Source: Chitinophagaceae bacterium (GTDB taxonomy: Bacteria > Bacteroidota > Bacteroidia > Chitinophagales > Chitinophagaceae). Taken from it: 16,348 nucleotides of DNA. This document shows positions 6,919 through 13,587 of this stretch, one piece after another (positions within the stretch are counted from its first letter, which is position 1; the number at the start of each line of letters is the position of its first letter). The stretch covers positions 1 through 16,348 of the forward strand of contig JADGPY010000170.1 in assembly GCA_017882205.1 (NCBI GenBank), read 5' to 3'. A program made the position numbers and the translations under genes. The notes below the pieces were generated by a model that did not search any database, was not told where the DNA came from, and was given only the letters and a program-made list of their open reading frames with translations.

Positions 6919-8811
6919 ATGAGAAGACTCAGTATACTTACACTTTTTGCTATGCATTGCTCACTGTTTGGAATAGCTCAGCCTGATCGCTGGCAACAAC
7001 GGGTTAAGTATACCATGAATGTAGATATGGATATAAATACAAATCGCCTCACCGGAACCCAAAAACTCGTATATACCAACAATTCTCCTGATGTGTTGAA
7101 CAAGGTTTTCTATCACTTATATTGGAATGCATTTCAGCCAAACAGCATGATGGATATACGCAGCCAGGAATTGGGAAAGATTCTTGTGAATGGAAGACCT
7201 GATTGGGATGCCCGGGTTAAAGATCGCATATCTAAACTATCACCCTTAGAGACTGGATACCAAAAAATAATCTCCTTAAAAATGAATGGGGTTGACCAAC
7301 CAATAAAATACCATGAAACTATTTTGGAAGTTGATCTTACAAAACCCATTGCCGCAAAAAGCACCGTATCATTCGAACTGGAGTTTGAGGCACAGGTGCC
7401 TCTCCAGATAAGGCGTAGTGGCCGGGATAACGCAGAAGGTGTCCGATATAGCATGAGCCAATGGTATCCAAAACTCTGTGAATATGATTATGAAGGCTGG
7501 CATCCTACACCATATGTAGCAAGGGAATTTTACGGAGTTTGGGGAGACTATGATGTGACAATTAAAATTGATAAGAATTATAAACTTGCTGGAACTGGGG
7601 TTATACAAAATGCTGCGGATATTGGATGGGGATATGATAAACCTGGTACTGATTTGAAAAATAGTTCTCAGCCAAAACGTATCTGGCATTTTGTAGGAGA
7701 GAACGTACATGATTTTGTCTGGGCTGCAGACACGGAATATGGACACCTCGTTCGGAAAGTCGGCAACATTACTTTAAATGTGGTTTACAAAAAAGTAGAT
7801 TCTTTGCAGAAAGCCTGGGATCTTGTAGCAGATGCAGTTGTAATTGTATTGCCATATATGGAAAAACGATTCGGGAAGTATCCTTATCCTCAATATTCAT
7901 TTATTCAGGGTGGTGATGGAGGAATGGAATACCCAATGGCAACACTTATAAAAGGCCCCAGCCTTGGCACCGTATTTCATGAGTGGATGCATAGCTGGTA
8001 CCAAATGATGATGGGCACGAATGAGAGTTTGTATCCCTGGATGGATGAAGGATTTACAAGTTATGCTGAAGGAGAGGTTACTGCTTATTACAATGAAGAG
8101 ATGGGGAGAAAGCGTACTCCGCGCAGAGGATCTGCTCAAGGTGATCAGCCGGAATTGCCATTGAATCACGCTGATGCATATGCAGGTTATTTTTTTCTTG
8201 AAAAATCAAAACTTGAAGAGCCTCTATCAACACATTCCGATCACTATAACACAAATTTCGGTTACAGCATAAATGCCTATTCAAAAGGAGAAATGTTTTT
8301 AGAGCAACTTGGCTATATCGTTGGCGATCAAATGCGTGATAAGATACTTCTTGAGTATTACCGGTTGTGGAGATTTAAGCATCCAAATGCTTCTGATTTT
8401 GTAAAGGTTGCCCAGGATGTAAGTGGTATCATGTTGGATTGGTACAAAGAGTATTGGGTATATACAACTAAGACCATAGATTATGGGATCGATAGTTTAT
8501 GGGAACAAAATGGCGTCTCCAGGATCAGGTTGAAAAGAGTAGGACAGATGCCCATGCCAATAGATCTTGAATTGAGATTTAAGGATGGAACCAGGGAAAT
8601 GCATTATATTCCATTGAATCTTATGTTCAGCGAGAAACCAGCCGAAAATAATCAACCCTTTATAGTTCATGAAGAATGGAGATGGACCCACCCAACTTAT
8701 ATTGTTGAATTCAAACGTAAATTAACTGACCTTAAAGAAGTAGAGATTGATCCAACAAGAAGAATGGCAGATGTTGAAAGAAAGAACAATCTATTACAAC
8801 TAAATTGGTAA
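6919..8811 (+). CDS. Secreted M1-family zinc metallopeptidase
   Basis: This is an M1 (aminopeptidase N/leukotriene A4 hydrolase superfamily) protein of 630 aa, predicted to be exported. The N-terminus MRRLSILTLFAMHCSLFGIA is a signal peptide with likely cleavage after GIA. A beta-sheet domain (about 20-250) precedes the catalytic domain. The zinc site H354-E355-x2-H358-x18-E377 is complete (HEWMH ... MDEGF). The exopeptidase motif reads GGMEYP (E337) where classical M1 enzymes have GAMEN. The likely catalytic tyrosine is Y454 (AYSKGEMF). A family-typical C-terminal region follows. The frame opens with a TTG at 6859, but that start would precede the signal peptide with unrelated residues. ATG 6919 or ATG 6910 is more plausible, and 6919 puts MRR directly before the hydrophobic core. 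Substrates are unknown, probably peptides in the periplasm. It is convergent with rsmG. Confidence 0.9.
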   Translation: MRRLSILTLFAMHCSLFGIAQPDRWQQRVKYTMNVDMDINTNRLTGTQKLVYTNNSPDVLNKVFYHLYWNAFQPNSMMDIRSQELGKILVNGRPDWDARVKDRISKLSPLETGYQKIISLKMNGVDQPIKYHETILEVDLTKPIAAKSTVSFELEFEAQVPLQIRRSGRDNAEGVRYSMSQWYPKLCEYDYEGWHPTPYVAREFYGVWGDYDVTIKIDKNYKLAGTGVIQNAADIGWGYDKPGTDLKNSSQPKRIWHFVGENVHDFVWAADTEYGHLVRKVGNITLNVVYKKVDSLQKAWDLVADAVVIVLPYMEKRFGKYPYPQYSFIQGGDGGMEYPMATLIKGPSLGTVFHEWMHSWYQMMMGTNESLYPWMDEGFTSYAEGEVTAYYNEEMGRKRTPRRGSAQGDQPELPLNHADAYAGYFFLEKSKLEEPLSTHSDHYNTNFGYSINAYSKGEMFLEQLGYIVGDQMRDKILLEYYRLWRFKHPNASDFVKVAQDVSGIMLDWYKEYWVYTTKTIDYGIDSLWEQNGVSRIRLKRVGQMPMPIDLELRFKDGTREMHYIPLNLMFSEKPAENNQPFIVHEEWRWTHPTYIVEFKRKLTDLKEVEIDPTRRMADVERKNNLLQLNW

Positions 8812-8815
8812 AACT

Positions 8816-8862
8816 TTTTCTCGCTTGGCTCGAACAAAATTGCCAGGGAAGGCACGGAATAA
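8816..8862. repeat. Second, partial copy of the hairpin repeat
   Basis: TTCTCGCTTGGCTCGAA, then TTGCCAGGGAAGGCACGGAA, then an AT tail matches the reverse complement of 3751-3808 (TTCTCGCTTCGCTCGAA ... TTGCCATGGAAGGCACGGAA) with few differences and nearly the same spacing. It lacks the pairing arm, so it cannot fold as the first copy does. It fills nearly all of the 52-bp gap between the convergent M1 peptidase gene and rsmG. Confidence 0.8.
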
Positions 8863-8863
8863 A

Positions 8864-9493
8864 TTAATTATTTACATATAAAATAAACTTGTCTTTAAAG
8901 AAAGGTTCCTCGAAAATCTTTTCTATTTCCCAGATCCGGGGACGAGTATTACTATCAGCAATTTCCTTAGATAGATCGCCGCCTTTTAAACAAATCAATC
9001 CATTTATTTTTTTTGGTTCATTTACAGGCCTTTTCTTTAACAGGGGCTTACTCCAATAATACAAATCTTTTAATGACGCTACTGCCCTGGATATAACCAC
9101 ATCAAACTTCTCATCTTTTATATCTTCAACCCTGGTATGTTGAATTGTAACATTTGATAAACCAATAGCCGCTGATATTTCATTTATTACTTTCAATTTT
9201 TTATTGATGCTGTCAACCATATGAAAATGAACCCCAGGAAAAAATATTGCCAATGGTATTCCGGGAAATCCTCCACCTGCTCCAAGATCCATGACCTGGT
9301 ATCCATCTGGGAATGAAAATTGTGTGGCGATTGCCAGTGAATGTAATACATGATGAACATAAAAATTTTCTATGTCCTTACGTGATATGACATTGATCTT
9401 TTCATTCCAATCCTTATATAAACCTTGTAAAGCTCCAAATTGTTTTAGTTGCCTCTCAGAAAAGCCTGTAAAGTATTTTAATAGTGCTTCCAT
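8864..9493 (-). CDS. rsmG: 16S rRNA (guanine527-N7)-methyltransferase
   Basis: This is an SAM-dependent Rossmann-fold methyltransferase (formerly GidB) that forms m7G527 in the 530 loop of 16S rRNA. Seen in 209 residues: the N-terminal LYKDWNEKINVISRKDIENF pattern followed by HHVLHSLAI; the SAM-binding VMDLGAGGGFPGIPLAI; MVDSINKKLKVI for adenosine contact; and VVISRAVASLKDL. The length matches the family (about 207 aa). The gene lies 39 bp downstream of the glycosyltransferase gene on the same strand, with a palindromic repeat (9506-9531) in between. It may be read through from that gene or be served by an unrecognised promoter. Confidence 0.95.
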   Translation of the reverse strand: MEALLKYFTGFSERQLKQFGALQGLYKDWNEKINVISRKDIENFYVHHVLHSLAIATQFSFPDGYQVMDLGAGGGFPGIPLAIFFPGVHFHMVDSINKKLKVINEISAAIGLSNVTIQHTRVEDIKDEKFDVVISRAVASLKDLYYWSKPLLKKRPVNEPKKINGLICLKGGDLSKEIADSNTRPRIWEIEKIFEEPFFKDKFILYVNN

Positions 9494-9505
9494 AATTTGA
9501 ATGCC

Positions 9506-9531
9506 ATAATAATGTCACCCCCTATGGGGTT
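9506..9531 (-). repeat. CCCC-GGGG palindromic repeat, copy A
   Basis: On the minus strand this reads AACCCCATAGGGG, then GTGACATTATTAT. The ACCCC/GGGGT stem is followed by the tail TGACATTATTAT that is shared with copies at 14714-14740, 14772-14798 and 14821-14845. The repeat begins two bases after the TAA stop of the glycosyltransferase gene and occupies most of the 39-bp gap to rsmG. Confidence 0.85.
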
Positions 9532-9532
9532 T

Positions 9533-10666
9533 TTACTTCCAGGCCTTCGAAGGCTTTTTAAAAATCGAAAATGAAAATAAAAGGTAATAAAAAAACATCC
9601 ATATATCCAGGAATAAAAACCATGGATATAGATCCTTCTCATTAAGCTTTTTCATGGTTTTGTAAAAAAAAATGGATTGCATAATAAACCGTATTCCGAA
9701 AATGAATAGCGCTACTTCCCATCTGAAAAATAAAATGGTTCCCGCAAGCAAAGGATAATATAAAAAATGCGTAACCGTATATAGGCCTAGTAAAAATTTA
9801 TGATTCCCTTTATAATATTTTCCTGTGCTATAATGGCGATTTTTTTGACGTATCCACTCAAACCAATTTTTTGGAGGTGCAGATAATGTGAATGCATCTT
9901 TATCAATTACAATTTCAGTATTGGTTTTTGTTGCTGCCATATTGATAAACAGGTCATCATCACCACTCGCTATATGATTATGTGAAGAAAACCCCTTATG
10001 ACGGAAGAAGACTGATTTTTTATAACTTAGATTTCTTCCAACGCCCATGTATGGCTTTCCTGCCAGTGCATAAGACAAATACTGTAATCCGGTTTGAAAA
10101 GTTTCCCATCGTACAAGCTTGTTGAATACTCCCTTCTTTTTGTGATGAGCCCCATAACCAAGTACAATCTCAGTTTCAGGGCCATAACCTTCCTGCATTC
10201 GTTCTATCCAATGCTCGCTAGCCGGAACGCAGTCAGCATCAGTCAATAATACAATCTCATATTTTGCAGTCTTTATTCCTACGCTTAACGGAAATTTTTT
10301 CCCAGGGATAAACCTGGCTTCCTGCATCAATTCAACATATTGTAACTGCTTGAATGTTTTTTTAAATTCTTCGATTATATATTTACTCTCATCAAATGAA
10401 TTATCATCCACAACGATTACCTCATGGGAGGTACTATATTCCTGTACTAAAGCACCCGGAAGATTTAAAGCCAAATTAGCTGCTTCATCTCTTGCACAAA
10501 TAATTACTGAAACTGGATGAGTTTGGGAAATATTTCTTTCCTTTTTTTTATAAAATGACAGTCTGGTAAAAAAATACAGGTAATAAAAAACCTGGATAAT
10601 AGTTACCAGGCAAAATAAGATGAAAATAAACAACCGCCAATGGTTTAGAATCTCCGTCAGGTTCAT
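9533..10666 (-). CDS. Membrane glycosyltransferase, family 2
   Basis: This is a GT-A-fold, inverting family 2 glycosyltransferase anchored in the inner membrane. One N-terminal helix (about residues 12-34) precedes the cytoplasmic catalytic domain. The domain contains VSVIICARDEAANL (51-64), VVDDNS (85-90), the DxD-type TDADC (142-146), the acceptor-base region SGDDDLF (234-240) and a QxxRW-like RQKNRHYSTG (273-282). Two to three C-terminal helices follow (about 292-370). The length is 377 aa. The donor and acceptor cannot be read; an envelope polysaccharide or glycolipid role is inference. The start ATG lies only 5 bases after a perfect TATTTTTG -7 element, suggesting a near-leaderless mRNA. 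It is upstream of rsmG on the same strand and divergent from tgt. Confidence 0.88.
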   Translation of the reverse strand: MNLTEILNHWRLFIFILFCLVTIIQVFYYLYFFTRLSFYKKKERNISQTHPVSVIICARDEAANLALNLPGALVQEYSTSHEVIVVDDNSFDESKYIIEEFKKTFKQLQYVELMQEARFIPGKKFPLSVGIKTAKYEIVLLTDADCVPASEHWIERMQEGYGPETEIVLGYGAHHKKKGVFNKLVRWETFQTGLQYLSYALAGKPYMGVGRNLSYKKSVFFRHKGFSSHNHIASGDDDLFINMAATKTNTEIVIDKDAFTLSAPPKNWFEWIRQKNRHYSTGKYYKGNHKFLLGLYTVTHFLYYPLLAGTILFFRWEVALFIFGIRFIMQSIFFYKTMKKLNEKDLYPWFLFLDIWMFFYYLLFSFSIFKKPSKAWK

Positions 10667-10671
10667 ATCGG

Positions 10672-10679
10672 CAAAAATA
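10672..10679 (-). promoter_or_regulatory. Putative -7 element of the glycosyltransferase gene
   Basis: On the minus strand this is TATTTTTG, an exact TAnnTTTG match. Only 5 bases (10667-10671) separate it from the ATG at 10666, so transcription would start at or next to the start codon. I see no clear -33 element. Confidence 0.55.
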
Positions 10680-10699
10680 ATGAATCTGCGAGGTGATTA

Positions 10700-10737
10700 A
10701 AATTTCTGTTACATTTCTTTGTGTACTTTGTGGTTAA
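10700..10737. repeat. Internal direct-repeat element in the glycosyltransferase/tgt gap
   Basis: The sequence CTTTGTGTACTTTGTGG (10718-10734) contains CTTTGTG twice in tandem. Its reverse complement reads AACCACAAAGTACACAAAG. From memory, close variants of this string recur between genes in other bacterial genomes, so it may be a dispersed element. It could also contribute to the tgt promoter, since TACTTTG resembles a -7 box with one base missing. There is only one copy in this window. Confidence 0.4.
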
Positions 10738-10762
10738 ATGTTAATCGCCTTCCTGATGATTT

Positions 10763-11902
10763 ATGCCTGAATTACAGTTTCACTTACAACATACTGATCC
10801 AGCCTCAAAAGCGAGAGTAGGAAAGATAACCACCGATCATGGGGAAATCCTGACGCCAATATTTATGCCAGTTGGTACAGTGGGGAGTGTAAAAGCAGTT
10901 ACACAGCAGCAGTTGAATGAAGATGTAAAAGCACAGATAATACTTGGTAATACATATCATTTATTTTTACGTCCAGGCCTGGATGTACTGGAGGCTGCCG
11001 GGGGCTTACATAAATTTATGGGATGGAAGTTGCCCATACTAACCGACAGTGGAGGTTACCAGGTTTTTTCATTGAGTGGGAAGAGGAAACTAACGGAAGA
11101 GGGCGCTTTATTTCAAAACCATATTGATGGAAGAAAGCATCTCTTCACTCCTGAATTGGTGATGGATATGCAAAGAATTATTGGCGGTGACATCATTATG
11201 GCTTTTGATGAATGTCCACCTGGTGGAAGTGAACATGAATATACCAAAACATCAATGGAACTTACACACAGGTGGTTAGATAGATGTATTTCCAGGTTTA
11301 ATGAAACACCAGCCAAATATGGATATACACAAAATTTATTTCCCATTGTACAAGGAGGGGTTCATTATGACCTGAGAAAACTTTCCTGTGACTACATTGC
11401 ATCAAAAAATGCCACGGGAAATGCCATTGGAGGTTTAAGTGTGGGAGAGCCAACGGAGAAAATGTATGAGATATGCGAACTCTGTTGCCTATATCTCCCG
11501 GTTGATAAGCCACGTTATCTTATGGGTGTGGGCACTCCCTGGAACATTCTTGAATGTATTGCTCTTGGCATAGACATGTTCGATTGTGTCATGCCAACTC
11601 GTAATGGCAGAAATGCTATGCTGTTCACAAATAACGGGGTAATAAACATTGATAATAAAAAATGGGAGAAAGATTTTTCACCTATTGATCAAGATATTCA
11701 ATGTACAGTGAGTAACCAGTACAGCAAGGCATATTTGCGCCACCTCTTTAAAGCGAACGAGATTCTTGCGTTACAAATTGCAAGCATACATAATCTCGCA
11801 TTTTATCTTCATATTGTAACTGAAGCCCGAAACCATATAGTTAGTGGAGATTTTATATCGTGGAAAAATGAAATGGTGATACGCTTGCAGCAGAGGAGGT
11901 AA
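10763..11902 (+). CDS. tgt: tRNA-guanine transglycosylase
   Basis: This enzyme exchanges the guanine at the wobble position of GUN-anticodon tRNAs for preQ1, a step of queuosine synthesis. It is a TIM-barrel protein of 379 aa (E. coli 375). Seen: catalytic-site D95 (LTDSGGYQVFSL), MAFDECPPGG, the substrate loop PIVQGGVHYDLR, AIGGLSVGEP, YLMGVGTPWNI and the nucleophile D274 in MFDCVMPTRNGRNA. The C-terminal zinc site is unusual: where most bacterial enzymes have CxCxxC this one has IQCTVS (313-318 region), keeping only C314, although H343 of the usual His ligand is present. The catalytic core is intact. It is divergent from the glycosyltransferase gene and convergent, with a 13-bp gap, with the acidic protein gene. 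The start fits the family N-terminus. Confidence 0.95.
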   Translation: MPELQFHLQHTDPASKARVGKITTDHGEILTPIFMPVGTVGSVKAVTQQQLNEDVKAQIILGNTYHLFLRPGLDVLEAAGGLHKFMGWKLPILTDSGGYQVFSLSGKRKLTEEGALFQNHIDGRKHLFTPELVMDMQRIIGGDIIMAFDECPPGGSEHEYTKTSMELTHRWLDRCISRFNETPAKYGYTQNLFPIVQGGVHYDLRKLSCDYIASKNATGNAIGGLSVGEPTEKMYEICELCCLYLPVDKPRYLMGVGTPWNILECIALGIDMFDCVMPTRNGRNAMLFTNNGVINIDNKKWEKDFSPIDQDIQCTVSNQYSKAYLRHLFKANEILALQIASIHNLAFYLHIVTEARNHIVSGDFISWKNEMVIRLQQRR

Positions 11903-11915
11903 AACTGGTTTTCAC

Positions 11916-12422
11916 TCAGAACTGTTCACCAGCCTGATCTTCCTCGAGGTTTTCATGTGCATCTCCCCCAAGGCTATAGTAATTGTTTTCTTCATCTTCT
12001 TCACCAATTTCCTCATCTGCATCATCTTGCTCAGATCCTGGAACATCCAGTTCCTCACCCGTATATTCCTCAGTTCTCCCAAAATCCCCATCTTTCTCTC
12101 CTAAGATCAGAAGATCTTCTTTTGTTACATCTGCCTCTGTTCCCGGAACAATTTTAACAACATCATCCAGATCTCCCAACGCTGGCCTCAATGCCTCAAC
12201 TTGTGGAACCTGGACAGATTGATCAGGTAGTGGGGTAGAAGTTAAATTATTTGAACGAGAAAGATTTTCTACATCCAGGTCCACCCGCTCATTTTCTGTA
12301 GATCTCATAATATCTTCTTTTGCCGGATAGTGCGGATAACCGGGAAATTCAGTATCGTTATCATTATTATGATCGATATTCTGACCTTTGGGATCGTTCG
12401 TGGGATTTGTTTTGTTTGACAT
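11916..12422 (-). CDS. Small, highly acidic protein of unknown function
   Basis: This is a 168-aa protein with no signal peptide or membrane segment. The N-terminal part (about 1-60) is polar and Asn/Asp-rich and contains PGYPHYPAKEDIM. The middle carries LDVENLSRSNN and DLDDVVKIVPGTEADVTKEDL. The C-terminal third is strongly acidic, with GEELDVPGSEQDDADEEIG followed by EEDEENNYYSLGGDAHENLE. The tail pattern 'LDVPGsE.DD..E.IG.EDEENNYYSLGGD' is one I recall from uncharacterised conserved proteins of Chitinophagaceae and relatives. I know of no established function. Composition suggests a disordered, soluble, possibly binding protein. The frame is open to 12542, but ATG 12422 begins the polar protein; the upstream extension lies in the intergenic promoter region. 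It is divergent from the LysM/RlpA gene (135-bp gap) and convergent with tgt. Confidence 0.8.
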   Translation of the reverse strand: MSNKTNPTNDPKGQNIDHNNDNDTEFPGYPHYPAKEDIMRSTENERVDLDVENLSRSNNLTSTPLPDQSVQVPQVEALRPALGDLDDVVKIVPGTEADVTKEDLLILGEKDGDFGRTEEYTGEELDVPGSEQDDADEEIGEEDEENNYYSLGGDAHENLEEDQAGEQF

Positions 12423-12504
12423 TTGGTTTTTTATATAACTACTGAAAATCTTATGCCTAAAAATACGATTCTCCTTCGGGAAATCAAAAACCGTAAGCCG
12501 GGAA

Positions 12505-12534
12505 TCCCAAATCACAAATTTTACCTCATCTTTG
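12505..12534 (+). promoter_or_regulatory. Putative promoter of the LysM/RlpA gene
   Basis: CATCTTTG (12527-12534) matches TAnnTTTG except at the first base and lies 23 bases before the ATG at 12558. The 16-base block TCCCAAATCACAAATT at 12505-12520 is identical to the block preceding the trpS -7 element (237-252), with the distance to TTTG differing by two bases. The minus strand of the same gap must also hold the promoter of the acidic protein gene. No exact match to the consensus is visible for it. Confidence 0.45.
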
Positions 12535-12557
12535 TACTGCACTATTTAAGCTTTTAC

Positions 12558-13577
12558 ATGAGGAATCTTCTGACAGCCATACTATCTCTACTATTTTTTT
12601 ACCATCCCTCCATTGCCCAGGAAAAATCATTGTTAATAAAAGGGGCCACACCCGATCTGTTTCTTGTTCATGTGATCCTTCCAAAAGAAAATTACTATAG
12701 TGTTGGCAGAATGTACAATGTCCCTCCAAAAGAATTGGGAACCTATAATCATTTGCCTTTTGAAAAAGGATTATCCCTCGGTCAAACAATCAAGATCCCG
12801 CTTACTCAAAATAATTTCTCACAGGGAGAGCCAGCAACCAAAGATGAAGCATTAATACCTATATATCATATTGTGCAACCAAAAGAAGGATTGTATCGAA
12901 TCAGCCTGACTTATAATAAGGTGCCACTGGAGTTTTTAAAAAAATGGAATAATTTACCCGGGGAAGTTGTTAGCAATGGAACAAAGCTTATTATAGGTTA
13001 TCTGAAAGTTCTTAAGGAACAATCCCCACTTGCACAAAAGGGGGTTGCAATGCCTAAGACCGACCTTGCCGTGAAAACTAAAGAAGAGAAAAAAGAGATC
13101 GCAAAAGCCGATGTTCCAAAAGAGAAAGTGCCTGTTCAATTAAACCCGGAAGAAAAGGTTCCTATTGTAGAACCTAAAGAAACCAAACCTGTAAAAGAAG
13201 AACCGAAAGAGGAGAGTGTAAAAACTACTACAGATAAGCCCTCTGTTGATTTTTCAGGAGGATTTTTTAAGAAGTTGTATAATAGTCAAACCGACAATAA
13301 AACACTTGTAAAGGAGAATGGAATTGCCGGCGTTTTTAAAACTACCAGCGGATGGACAGACGGGAAATATTACTGCTTTCATAATGATGCTATCCCTGGT
13401 ACGGTGATCAAGATCACAAATTCTGTAACTGGTAAGAGTGTATATGCTAAAGTGCTTGATGCAGTTCCGGATATTAAACAGAACAATGGCCTGCTACTTA
13501 GGTTAAGTAATTCAGCTGCTGAAGAATTGGGCGCTGGCGAAACTAAGTTTGACTGTTCAATTAGTTATTCCAAATAA
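12558..13577 (+). CDS. Exported LysM protein with C-terminal RlpA-like domain
   Basis: This is a 339-aa envelope protein likely to bind peptidoglycan. The signal peptide MRNLLTAILSLLFFYHPSIA has likely cleavage after SIA (residue 20). Two LysM-type modules follow. One is around 32-80 (HVILPKENYYSVGRMYNVPP, then LGQTIKIPL). The other is around 100-152 (YHIVQPKEGLYRISLTYNKV, then NGTKLIIGYL). A Lys/Glu/Pro-rich linker (about 165-235) is probably an extended spacer. The C-terminal segment (about 250-339), with PGTVIKITNSVTGKSVYAKV, LDAVPD and LRLSNSAAEELGAG, resembles the double-psi beta-barrel of RlpA. The RlpA NDRGPF motif reads LDAVPD here, so lytic activity is doubtful. The frame is open to 12423, but ATG 12558 begins a clean signal peptide. 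The C1B peptidase gene follows after 10 bp. Confidence 0.85.
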   Translation: MRNLLTAILSLLFFYHPSIAQEKSLLIKGATPDLFLVHVILPKENYYSVGRMYNVPPKELGTYNHLPFEKGLSLGQTIKIPLTQNNFSQGEPATKDEALIPIYHIVQPKEGLYRISLTYNKVPLEFLKKWNNLPGEVVSNGTKLIIGYLKVLKEQSPLAQKGVAMPKTDLAVKTKEEKKEIAKADVPKEKVPVQLNPEEKVPIVEPKETKPVKEEPKEESVKTTTDKPSVDFSGGFFKKLYNSQTDNKTLVKENGIAGVFKTTSGWTDGKYYCFHNDAIPGTVIKITNSVTGKSVYAKVLDAVPDIKQNNGLLLRLSNSAAEELGAGETKFDCSISYSK

Positions 13578-13587
13578 ATATTTTAAA

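Noticed and set aside
11903..11935. Terminator between tgt and the acidic protein gene
   Set aside because: Only a weak CTGG/CCAG pairing is visible with no U-tract, and the gap is 13 bp.
11957..12222. Plus-strand open frames rich in Ser or His/Pro opposite the acidic protein gene
   Set aside because: The low-complexity Ser/His/Leu content is what the antisense of an acidic Glu/Asp-rich coding region gives. There is no promoter or family likeness.
12423..12557. Coding extensions of both divergent genes into their shared 135-bp gap
   Set aside because: Both frames happen to be open, but the LysM/RlpA protein has its signal peptide at 12558 and the acidic protein starts cleanly at 12422. The gap holds promoter-like sequence.
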